From: SHLQ01 sp964562985
GTDB lineage: Bacteria > Actinomycetota > Acidimicrobiia > Acidimicrobiales > SHLQ01
Assembly: GCA_964562985.1 (NCBI GenBank)
Contig: CAZLWE010000032.1
Coordinates: 1-40,203 of the forward strand
Direction: 5' to 3'
DNA: 40,203 nucleotides
The notes beneath the pieces are model-generated. The model was not told the DNA's origin, ran no database searches, and worked only from the letters and a program-made list of their open reading frames with translations. Made by a program: the position numbers and the translations under genes. Shown here piece by piece: positions 16,890 to 23,429 of this stretch. Positions within the stretch are counted from its first letter, which is position 1, and every line of letters starts with the position of its first letter.

Positions 16890-18142
16890 CGATCGATGTC
16901 CCCCAAGATGAAATACAGCGACCCGAGGATCGTGATGATGTCGGGCACGTACACGCCCTTGAGTAACCACGGGGTGATCGAGACGTTGCTGAACGACGCG
17001 GAGCGGATCTTGACCCGGAACGGGTTGAGGTCGCCCTTCGACACGATGTAGTAGCCCATGACGCCGAGCGGGTTCTCCGTCTCGACGAAGGCTTCACCGG
17101 CTGGAACCTTGATGATGCGAGGCACCTTGGCCATGACCGGGCCACTTGGGATCTGGTCGAGGAGTTGGGTCACGATGCTTGCGCCTTCGCGCACCTCTTG
17201 GAGGCGCACCCACATGCGGGCGTAGCTATCGCCGTCGGGGTGGGTCCAAACCTTCCAGTCGACCTGGTCGTAGACGAGACCGTTGGGCATGCCGTCGCGC
17301 CGCACGTCCCAGTCGACGCCCGATCCGCGAATGTTGACCCCGGACAGGCCGTAGGACAAGCCGACGTCGGCGGGGATGATGCCGATGCCGCGGGTACGAG
17401 CCTGGAAGATCTCGTTGCCGTACATCAGCTGTTCGATCTGATCGCAGAAATCGAGGACCTTGCCCATCGAGTTCTTGGTGTTCTGAATCCAGCCGGCTGG
17501 GAGATCGTCCTTCAATCCGCCGATGCGGTCGAAGTTCGGGTGGAATCGGCCACCGGTTGCCGCTTCGATCTGGTTCAGAACGTATTCACGGTCGCGGAAC
17601 GCGTAGAAGATCGGTGTAACCGCTCCGATCTGGACGCCCATATCGCCGATACCGAGCATCACGTTTGCGATGCGGCTCATTTCATGAAGGATCGTGCGGA
17701 TGTATTGCGCTCGAGGCGGCGCCTCGATCTCCATCAGTTTCTCGGCAGCGAGAATGAAGGGTGTTTCGTTCGCGAAGCTGCCAACCCAGTCGATGCGGTT
17801 GATGAGGGTCGTGACCTGTGGGTACGTGCGAACCTCGGCGAGCTTTTCGTAGCCGCGGTGCATGTAGCCCATGACCGGTTCGGCTGCCACGACCTGCTCG
17901 CCATCGAGCTTGGCGACGATGCGCAGTGTGCCGTGGGTAGCCGGGTGCTGCGGGCCGATGTTGAGGGTCATGCCCTCGGTCTCGATCTCGACGTTCACGC
18001 GAGCATCAGCTGCTTGTTGATGGATGTAACGAAGCTGCTCGGCGGTGCTGACTGCACCTACCGCAGTGTTCGATTCGTCAAGGCCGGTGGCCGTGGAGGA
18101 TGCGGCTTCAGGCCCGCCGGGGCCGGTCGTTATGTCGGTCAC
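16886..18142 (-). CDS. nuoD: NADH-quinone oxidoreductase-like subunit D (cluster 1), altered quinone site
   Basis: The 418-residue subunit descends from the large subunit of NiFe hydrogenases and forms the quinone site. An N-terminal tail of about 55 polar residues precedes the conserved start LNIGPQHPATHGTLR. His66, His70 and the HRG motif (95-97) are present. A gapless alignment recalled from bovine NDUFS2 (offset 11) puts Trp119 at the quinone-binding Tyr108, Gln171 at Asp160, and Asn115 at Asp104 of the DRLDY motif. These changes are coded clearly (TGG at 17786-17788 and CAG at 17630-17632, reverse strand). Arg96 aligns with Arg85, the residue methylated by NDUFAF7. The GTG start overlaps the nuoC stop by GTGA. 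Confidence 0.96.
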   Translation of the reverse strand: MTDITTGPGGPEAASSTATGLDESNTAVGAVSTAEQLRYIHQQAADARVNVEIETEGMTLNIGPQHPATHGTLRIVAKLDGEQVVAAEPVMGYMHRGYEKLAEVRTYPQVTTLINRIDWVGSFANETPFILAAEKLMEIEAPPRAQYIRTILHEMSRIANVMLGIGDMGVQIGAVTPIFYAFRDREYVLNQIEAATGGRFHPNFDRIGGLKDDLPAGWIQNTKNSMGKVLDFCDQIEQLMYGNEIFQARTRGIGIIPADVGLSYGLSGVNIRGSGVDWDVRRDGMPNGLVYDQVDWKVWTHPDGDSYARMWVRLQEVREGASIVTQLLDQIPSGPVMAKVPRIIKVPAGEAFVETENPLGVMGYYIVSKGDLNPFRVKIRSASFSNVSITPWLLKGVYVPDIITILGSLYFILGDIDR

Positions 18143-18822
18143 GAGTCACCACCCTCTTCGTCGTCGTCTCCTGGCATTTGCTCGACGTCGACGATGCCTG
18201 GCCATGGTTTGATGCGGCGAGACAACAGTGGGAAGTCCTTGCGCATGGGGTTGCCGGCAAAGGTGGCGGGGAGATAGAGCTTGCGCTTGTTGGGGTGGCC
18301 AACGAAGTCGATCCCGAACATCTCCGCGGCTTCCCGCTCGTGCCAATTGGCGCCCGGGTACACCGGGATGATCGTCTGGATGGACAGGTCGTCGTCGGCG
18401 AGGTCGGCCTTTATCGTGATCGCCCGTGCGGTCGTGATGTCGTTGACCCGCATGAACACTTGGAAGCGGGTGTCGCCACCGGCGTAGCCGGTTTCCATCG
18501 GCTCGGGCTCTGGAGCATCGTCGGGCGGGGTGAGGGAGAGATCGACCTGGGAGTCCATGTCGCGCCCGAACGGCGAAGGCATCCAATCGATCGCCGACAG
18601 GAAGTTGAAGAACCGGAAGCCCATTGCCTCACGCAGCACGTGCGCGGTTTCGACCCAGGACTCCTTGGCAATGCGGATCCAGATGTCATCGCCCGGCTTT
18701 ACATAGCTTTCGACGACGGCATCGCCGAGCTCGCTGGAGATCTCCTCCAGGAGAGCCTCTCGGGCCTCGTCGACCTCAATGCCGGTCTCTTCGGTTTCTG
18801 CAACCGCAGTTTCGTCACTCAT
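18139..18822 (-). CDS. nuoC: NADH-quinone oxidoreductase-like subunit C (cluster 1)
   Basis: The 227-residue peripheral-arm subunit holds the hallmark ANWHEREAAEMFGIDFVGHPNKRKLYL, which packs against NuoD, and ends with an acidic tail. NuoC and NuoD are separate genes, as in most actinobacteria, not fused as in E. coli. An acidic, proline-rich insert (PDDAPEPEPMETG, about residues 99-111) interrupts the beta-sheet region. The N-terminus is an acidic extension. The ATG at 18822 shares one base with the nuoB stop (TAATG). Confidence 0.95.
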   Translation of the reverse strand: MSDETAVAETEETGIEVDEAREALLEEISSELGDAVVESYVKPGDDIWIRIAKESWVETAHVLREAMGFRFFNFLSAIDWMPSPFGRDMDSQVDLSLTPPDDAPEPEPMETGYAGGDTRFQVFMRVNDITTARAITIKADLADDDLSIQTIIPVYPGANWHEREAAEMFGIDFVGHPNKRKLYLPATFAGNPMRKDFPLLSRRIKPWPGIVDVEQMPGDDDEEGGDS

Positions 18823-19325
18823 TAGGCCCCAACAACGATCGGTTCTTGGGTCCAGCGCTCTTGCATGTCCTCGTTCTGAATGCGCTCCTGCAACATCACG
18901 ATGCCTTCGAGAAGAGCTTCGGGGCGAGGAGGGCAGCCGGGAACATAGACATCGACGGGAACGATCTGATCAACGCCCTTTGTGACCGAATAGGAATCCC
19001 AGTACGGGCCGCCACAGTTTGCGCACGATCCCATCGAGATGACGTACTTCGGCTCGGGCATTTGCTCGTAGAGGCGGCGAATCGCCGGTGCCATCTTGTC
19101 GGTAACGGTCCCAGAGATGACCACCAGGTCAGCTTGCCGAGGACTCGCAGGGAACGGGATAACTCCGAGGCGCATCACGTCGTAGCGAGGCGATGCGAAC
19201 GCGGCTCCCATTTCGAGGGCACAACACGCGAGACCCCACTGGTAAACCCACAACGAGTACTTGCGGCTCATGTTCAACAAGCCCGTGAGCGGCTTGGGGA
19301 GCTTGCCCGATTCGACTAGACCCAC
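18822..19325 (-). CDS. nuoB: NADH-quinone oxidoreductase-like subunit B (cluster 1), cluster N2
   Basis: The 167-residue subunit binds the terminal [4Fe-4S] cluster N2. Its expected ligands are present: the tandem Cys34-Cys35 in WGLACCALEM, Cys101 in SMGSCANC, and Cys131 in YVPGCPPRPEAL. Cys104 is an extra cysteine where Ser or Thr is usual (ANSGG). The start is GTG at 19325, overlapping the end of nuoA by 10 bases, with AAGGGA about 9 bases upstream. The longer open frame upstream would be an artefact of the nuoA coding sequence. Confidence 0.95.
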   Translation of the reverse strand: MGLVESGKLPKPLTGLLNMSRKYSLWVYQWGLACCALEMGAAFASPRYDVMRLGVIPFPASPRQADLVVISGTVTDKMAPAIRRLYEQMPEPKYVISMGSCANCGGPYWDSYSVTKGVDQIVPVDVYVPGCPPRPEALLEGIVMLQERIQNEDMQERWTQEPIVVGA

Positions 19326-19681
19326 TTGAGCATTCCCTTCCGCCACGCATAGACGAGGCCGAGCAGGAGGATAAATACGAAGATCGCCATTTCGACCAAG
19401 CCGAAAAGGCCAAACGCTTCGAGGCGAGTCGCCCACGGAAAGATGAACACTGCCTCAACATCGAACAACACGAAGAGCAAGGCGAAGACGTAGTAGCGAA
19501 TATTGGCCTGAGACCACATACCGCCGCTTGGTTCCACACCCGATTCGTAGTTCTCGGTCTTCTGAGCGTTGGGCTTGTTGGGCCTGAAGATCGAACCAAG
19601 ACCAAGGAACGTGCCCACGAGGAGAACTCCGAGACCGCCAAAGATCGCGACCACGAGATAACTACGCAGGAATTCGGACAC
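19316..19681 (-). CDS. nuoA: NADH-quinone oxidoreductase-like subunit A (cluster 1)
   Basis: The 121-residue, three-helix membrane subunit is the first gene of the operon. It contains the conserved loop ENYESGVEPSG and the second-helix FALLFVLFDVEAVFIFPWA with its acidic pair, both part of the quinone-cavity wall. The start is GTG at 19681, preceded directly by GAGGGGCC. With the candidate -10 box only eight bases away, the message may begin at or very near the start codon (leaderless), common in actinobacteria. Confidence 0.96.
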   Translation of the reverse strand: MSEFLRSYLVVAIFGGLGVLLVGTFLGLGSIFRPNKPNAQKTENYESGVEPSGGMWSQANIRYYVFALLFVLFDVEAVFIFPWATRLEAFGLFGLVEMAIFVFILLLGLVYAWRKGMLKWV

Positions 19682-19689
19682 GGCCCCTC

Positions 19690-19718
19690 AGACTAACCAT
19701 CGACTTTTCGCGCGCCAA
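19690..19718 (-). promoter_or_regulatory. Candidate promoter of nuo cluster 1
   Basis: On the minus strand, TTGGCG (19718-19713) and TAGTCT (19695-19690) are separated by exactly 17 bases and lie just before the nuoA GTG. The fit to TTGACA/TATAAT is partial (4 of 6 and 3 of 6). The -10 has the TAnnnT form common in actinobacteria. The short distance to the GTG suggests a leaderless transcript. Not proven. Confidence 0.35.
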
Positions 19719-19905
19719 GACCTGCTCAGCTGCGTTACACACGTCACTAAACTAGCGGGGATACGCCCGGTTTTGTCTTATATCGGCGATGTCTAGACAG
19801 GAGTCACGCGCACTTTTGCCTAACTCTGCGGAATTGTTTCTCCGATTGGGGTGTTACAGCACTGCTAGTGGGCACTTATGCCACGAATCACACAGTCGTT
19901 GCCTC

Positions 19906-19911
19906 TATGAT
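19906..19911 (+). promoter_or_regulatory. Candidate -10 box for the ferredoxin gene
   Basis: TATGAT at 19906-19911 matches the -10 consensus at five of six positions and lies 36 bases before the ferredoxin ATG. AGGAG (19932-19936) follows as a ribosome-binding site. No good -35 element is seen at the right distance. The 266-base region 19682-19947 between nuoA and the ferredoxin gene thus holds divergent control signals for both. Confidence 0.35.
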
Positions 19912-19947
19912 GGAGGCCGCAACACCGAATCAGGAGAACGACCACAA

Positions 19948-20208
19948 ATGAAGGTTTGGATCGACCAAGACTTGTGCACCGGAGACGGCCTCTGCGAAGA
20001 AATCGCACCAGCCGTATTCTTCGGCCAAGACGATGGCCTCTTCTACGTAAAAGAGACCAAGGACAACTACGGCGAGGAGAAGTTGTTCGACGGTACGAAC
20101 AACCCGGCTGGCTCCGAAGGCATGGCACGCGTACCCGACAACCTCATCGAGAGCGTTATCGAGTCCGCTGAAGAGTGCCCCGGAGAGTGCATCTTCCTCG
20201 AGGCCTAG
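19948..20208 (+). CDS. Small ferredoxin, [3Fe-4S] or Asp-ligated [4Fe-4S] type
   Basis: The 86-residue acidic protein has the cluster motif C10-TG-D13-GL-C16, with Asp where the second cysteine of a 4Fe-4S ferredoxin would be, and the distal ligand Cys77 in CPGEC. This is the pattern of actinobacterial [3Fe-4S] ferredoxins, often partners of cytochromes P450, and of a few Asp-ligated [4Fe-4S] proteins. An insert of about 25 residues (37-62) separates the two halves. The ATG at 19948 is chosen for the family N-terminus MKVWIDQDLC and the AGGAG upstream; longer frames start in non-coding sequence. It is divergent from a nuo operon lacking NuoEFG, which makes it a candidate redox partner; this is inference. 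No P450 gene is nearby in the window. Confidence 0.92.
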   Translation: MKVWIDQDLCTGDGLCEEIAPAVFFGQDDGLFYVKETKDNYGEEKLFDGTNNPAGSEGMARVPDNLIESVIESAEECPGECIFLEA

Positions 20209-20294
20209 GCCGTTCCTCGGCTAGCGCCTCGTCTCTACCCGAGTTCTTCGCCTAGGGGCTCAGAACTCGCCGCAAGACAATCAAAATCAAGTTG

Positions 20295-20330
20295 ACGAGC
20301 CCCGCTACGGCGGGGCTCGTTGCGTTTTGT
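20295..20330 (+). terminator. Terminator after the ferredoxin gene
   Basis: A perfect 11-base-pair G+C-rich stem (20295-20305 with 20310-20320, loop TACG) is followed by TGCGTTTTGT on the plus strand. It stands between the convergent ferredoxin gene and the gene ending at 20345. The T-run is clearer on the plus strand; on the minus strand it is weaker but the hairpin could serve both. Confidence 0.7.
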
Positions 20331-20344
20331 CGTCGGCGCCGAAC

Positions 20345-21901
20345 TTAGGACGGCTCAGCCGGTTCGATTCGCCGCAACCTGAGGGTTCCATCGGTAAACA
20401 GCACGATCTCGGAGTCGACATAGACGAACTCGCGAGCATTGGATAGCGGACCATCATCGGCGAGTGAGTGGACGATCCGTTCCACAGAACCATCACCGGC
20501 GATGCGATCCTGAATCAACATCCCATCCATGACTTGGGACAACACCAGGTGATCCTCGATCAGGACCAGGTTCGCCGGAATGATGTCGCCAAACGTTCGC
20601 CGATCGAGTTCCACCACCAACTCGACGGAACCGTCTCGCTGGACAGCCCACACGCCGAGGTCTGCCAGCGTGAAGAACGTGTCACCGAGCGGCATTGGCT
20701 GGACGCCGAAGAAGCCGTTGGGAACCAAACCTGGCGCGCCGTTGAGTTCAACGACATCAGCGGTTCCCGGCCCGTCCCATATCGCTAGACCCTGACCGCT
20801 TCGTGGCGGAAGGAAGTCACCGAGAACCTCGCACGCCGCCGAAGGTGTAGGAACCTCCTCAACAAAGCCCACGAGTTCGCCGCTGGCTATACGAATGGGC
20901 ACGCCAAGGAGTTGACGTTGGGTGCTGAATAGCCCGGGTTCGGTGCTCCGCTCAGGAAACCGGATCTCAAAGAACGCTAATCCTGAGCCCTGCGTAGTCT
21001 CGAGACAGTCGAAGACCCGATCGAAGACGTCAACGTCTGGTACATCGGAGCGCTCAATTGAAACGCTCTCACCAACGTCATCACATGGCGACAGAAGGAT
21101 CGTGTCGACCGAGATCGGGTTCACGAAGCAGACATTGTCGATAGGCGCTTCGAGCCCAGATTGTTCAAGCACCGTCACCCCAAACTCATCTCTGGTCGAT
21201 ACGAATGCTGCTTCCCCGTCGATCAGGACGGGAAAGCCGAAACTTCCGGCCTCCGACTCGTCGAGGAGTCCACCGTCGCTCATTCGCCATAGTGCCCCAT
21301 CGTCGCTCACCAACAGGTCGGACTCGATGACATCGCCGCTCATGCTTCGGATTCGAAAGATGCCAAAACCGTTGTCGCGGCGATGGAAGTTGTTGAACTC
21401 TTCGTTGAAGACCGGATCGAATGCTTCGCCATCATCGGGCAGCAGTTCGCCATCGTCGATGACGGCGGTTTCGACCTGAATCCAGTTCTGCCCGTCGAGC
21501 GATCGGTAGATCTCGGGAGTTGACCCGCTCGGACCAAACGCCGGGGAGCCGAAATAGCCTCCTGCTCCCGGTGGTCCAGGCACGACCACGAATGATTCAA
21601 AGCCGACGCTCATACCTTCCAAGCCCTCGACCACATCAACGGCGAGGCCAGTGGAGGTCTCCTCGGCCCGGGTCGTGGTCGGTGCCGCCGTGCTCGTTGT
21701 CGTGGTCGTGGCCTGTCGGACCGAGCCATCGGCAGCTTGGCCGGAGTCCGGCCGGAGAAAGAAGATCCCTGCTCCGAGCACGGCGAGGGCGACGAGCAAA
21801 CCACCGATCCAACGCCGTCCCCTCGGCGATGGGGCAGGCGCGTCGAGCGGAGGTACGGCATCGTCACCGCGCACGTCTACGCGAACCGAGGGCTCTCCCA
21901 C
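20345..21901 (-). CDS. Membrane-anchored extracytoplasmic protein with possible Asp-box repeats (unknown function)
   Basis: The 518-residue product has a short proline-rich cytoplasmic start, one membrane span (about 31-49), a Thr/Ala-rich linker (about 64-85), and a long acidic domain presumably outside the cell. Two segments, SLDGQNW (134-140) and SDDGALW (199-205), resemble the Asp-box turns of beta-propellers such as sialidases and photosystem assembly factors. The domain could therefore be a propeller, but no catalytic residues can be assigned. Three or more cysteines in the outer domain could form disulfides. It starts with GTG 21 bases after the membrane gene at 21923 and is probably the last gene of a padR-led operon. 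Confidence 0.8.
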   Translation of the reverse strand: MGEPSVRVDVRGDDAVPPLDAPAPSPRGRRWIGGLLVALAVLGAGIFFLRPDSGQAADGSVRQATTTTTSTAAPTTTRAEETSTGLAVDVVEGLEGMSVGFESFVVVPGPPGAGGYFGSPAFGPSGSTPEIYRSLDGQNWIQVETAVIDDGELLPDDGEAFDPVFNEEFNNFHRRDNGFGIFRIRSMSGDVIESDLLVSDDGALWRMSDGGLLDESEAGSFGFPVLIDGEAAFVSTRDEFGVTVLEQSGLEAPIDNVCFVNPISVDTILLSPCDDVGESVSIERSDVPDVDVFDRVFDCLETTQGSGLAFFEIRFPERSTEPGLFSTQRQLLGVPIRIASGELVGFVEEVPTPSAACEVLGDFLPPRSGQGLAIWDGPGTADVVELNGAPGLVPNGFFGVQPMPLGDTFFTLADLGVWAVQRDGSVELVVELDRRTFGDIIPANLVLIEDHLVLSQVMDGMLIQDRIAGDGSVERIVHSLADDGPLSNAREFVYVDSEIVLFTDGTLRLRRIEPAEPS

Positions 21902-21922
21902 TCCTCCAGTATCGCGGCTCGG

Positions 21923-22912
21923 CTAGCGCTTCTGGCGTTGGCTGAAGTTGCGGATCATTAGATACAGGCCGAACACCGGGGCGAGGAAGATCAGCCACTT
22001 CCCCACCGACTGCATCGTGTCCGATGGCGAGACGGCCAGAGCGAAACCGGAGAAGGCGACGAAGGCCAACAGCGCGAGTGCTTGGGCTCCGACGTGGCGC
22101 AGCGGGACGAAGTCCTCCTCTGCGGCTTCGGGGCTTTCGCTGGCCCAGCGGCGAAGGTCATAGGCCACCGAGCGGTACTGACCTTGTGCCTGGTCGAGTG
22201 CTTCTCGGGTGGTTTCGGGTAGTGGGTTTCCATCCATGTCGTATTGGAGCCAGTCCTTAAAGACACCGGGCTGGCCGAGGTCCTCCACGATGTCGGCGGT
22301 AACCCCAACGGGCACCGGCGTGGCGAGCTGGCGAGGCCGGTGGTACCACCAAGACGCGACGAGGAACCCTGGGATGGCTACTAGGGCGAGCGGAACCCAC
22401 GTAGACGGCTGGGGTTCGATACTGCCCGACGGGAAGATGCCGTCGAGGCTTAGCAGCAAGATGACTGCGGCGATCACGCTGGCCACGGCCACCCCTCGAG
22501 CCCAAGCCTCCGCCTTGGGGGCGACGGTCTGTTTCGGAAGCGCGAGGATTACCGGGAACCAAATGAACGAAAGTGCGAGCCCTATCTGCAACTCGAGCAC
22601 GGAGACCGAACCCGAGCCAATCGACACCATTGCCCCGAAGAAGATCAATCCAATGAGGAAGGCCATGCTCGGCCACACGGCGGAGATCACGGTCCGATGG
22701 AGTCGGTCGGTGGGGATCAACCGTCGGGCCAGGTCGTGGGGGTCGCCGAAGTGTTCGAATGGGTCTGCGGGCTCGTCGTCGCCTGCTTCGATGCAGTGGC
22801 TCTCGACTTCGGCCAGGTGTTCGGCGGCTTGGTCGACAGGCACGCGGGCGCCGAGGAAGATGAACATCATCTGTTCGAGATAGTGACGGAGCCGGGCGTC
22901 GGTCGCGTTCAT
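21923..22912 (-). CDS. Multi-pass membrane protein paired with PadR regulator
   Basis: The 329-residue product has an N-terminal soluble helical domain (about 1-70, with HLAEVESHCIEAG and PFEHFGDPHDLARRLIP). This resembles the domain found in DUF1700/HAAS-type membrane proteins, which are typically encoded next to PadR regulators. About four hydrophobic segments follow (82-98, 105-125, 140-155, 173-190), then a soluble part and two C-terminal segments. The ATG at 22912 overlaps the padR stop as ATGA, which sets the start. The function of such proteins is not known; a role in envelope stress or in sensing is only a guess. Confidence 0.82.
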   Translation of the reverse strand: MNATDARLRHYLEQMMFIFLGARVPVDQAAEHLAEVESHCIEAGDDEPADPFEHFGDPHDLARRLIPTDRLHRTVISAVWPSMAFLIGLIFFGAMVSIGSGSVSVLELQIGLALSFIWFPVILALPKQTVAPKAEAWARGVAVASVIAAVILLLSLDGIFPSGSIEPQPSTWVPLALVAIPGFLVASWWYHRPRQLATPVPVGVTADIVEDLGQPGVFKDWLQYDMDGNPLPETTREALDQAQGQYRSVAYDLRRWASESPEAAEEDFVPLRHVGAQALALLAFVAFSGFALAVSPSDTMQSVGKWLIFLAPVFGLYLMIRNFSQRQKR

Positions 22913-23235
22913 CGGGTGACCCCGCTCTCGATGGTGAGGATCGAGTCGACCATGTCGCGGGTTTGTGCCCAGCTGCCCCGCTGCTCGGCCAGCGCGACTT
23001 CGCCTTCGGGGGTTAACCGGTAGATCTTCTTGGCCGGTCCATGGTCGCCCATGCTCCAGTCCGCCTCGATCCATCCGGCGTTCGAGAGCTTCTTGAGGAC
23101 CGGATACAACGTTCCGCCCTGCACCTCACCGGCGCCCAGCTCTTCGAGGCGAGCTGCGATGCCGTAGCCGTGTAACGGCTGGTCTTCCACCACCGCCAGC
23201 ACAAGCGTTTCGAGCACCCCACGAATAGACAACAT
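22909..23235 (-). CDS. PadR family transcriptional regulator
   Basis: The 108-residue protein is a compact winged-helix regulator with family landmarks: LETLVLAVVEDQPLHGYGIAARLEEL (recognition fold), GEVQGGTLYPVLKKLSNAGWIEADW, and KKIYRLTPEGEVALAEQ at the wing, then a short C-terminal dimerisation helix. PadR proteins are usually repressors of neighbouring genes and of themselves. It is the first gene of an operon with the membrane gene (ATGA overlap) and probably the 518-residue gene. A 19-base inverted repeat lies immediately upstream and is the likely operator. The effector is unknown. Confidence 0.93.
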   Translation of the reverse strand: MLSIRGVLETLVLAVVEDQPLHGYGIAARLEELGAGEVQGGTLYPVLKKLSNAGWIEADWSMGDHGPAKKIYRLTPEGEVALAEQRGSWAQTRDMVDSILTIESGVTR

Positions 23236-23240
23236 AACTA

Positions 23241-23259
23241 TATAGGTAATCTACCTATA
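23241..23259. promoter_or_regulatory. Inverted repeat, probable PadR operator
   Basis: The sequence tataggtaatctacctata is a perfect 8-base inverted repeat with a 3-base centre. It ends only five bases upstream of the padR ATG, so a bound dimer would cover the promoter or the start of the message. Position and symmetry fit autorepression. No second copy was found elsewhere in the window by eye. Confidence 0.6.
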
Positions 23260-23323
23260 GGCGGTTGTCAAACAAGAACGGTTCAGGTTCGAATTCCAGG
23301 ACGGTCGCGCTATTGAAGGATTG

Positions 23324-23339
23324 CGAATATTGATATTCG
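23324..23339. promoter_or_regulatory. AT-rich inverted repeat upstream of the surface-protein gene
   Basis: The sequence cgaatattgatattcg is a perfect 7-base inverted repeat with a 2-base centre. It lies in the 170-base gap between the padR promoter and the surface-protein gene, about 90 bases before its first ATG. It could be an operator for that gene, but no regulator can be assigned to it. Confidence 0.35.
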
Positions 23340-23429
23340 ACATCAACCCAATGGAACCGCTTGCCGTTTGGACCTCAGCCTGCGTCGCAAAAGTGACGTT
23401 GGCCACGGACCCAATCCCCTGGATGCACA

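Noticed and set aside
17630..17799. NuoD substitutions as sequencing or frame errors
   Set aside because: The alignment to the family is gapless on both sides, each change is a clear codon, and NuoH of the same operon is altered too.
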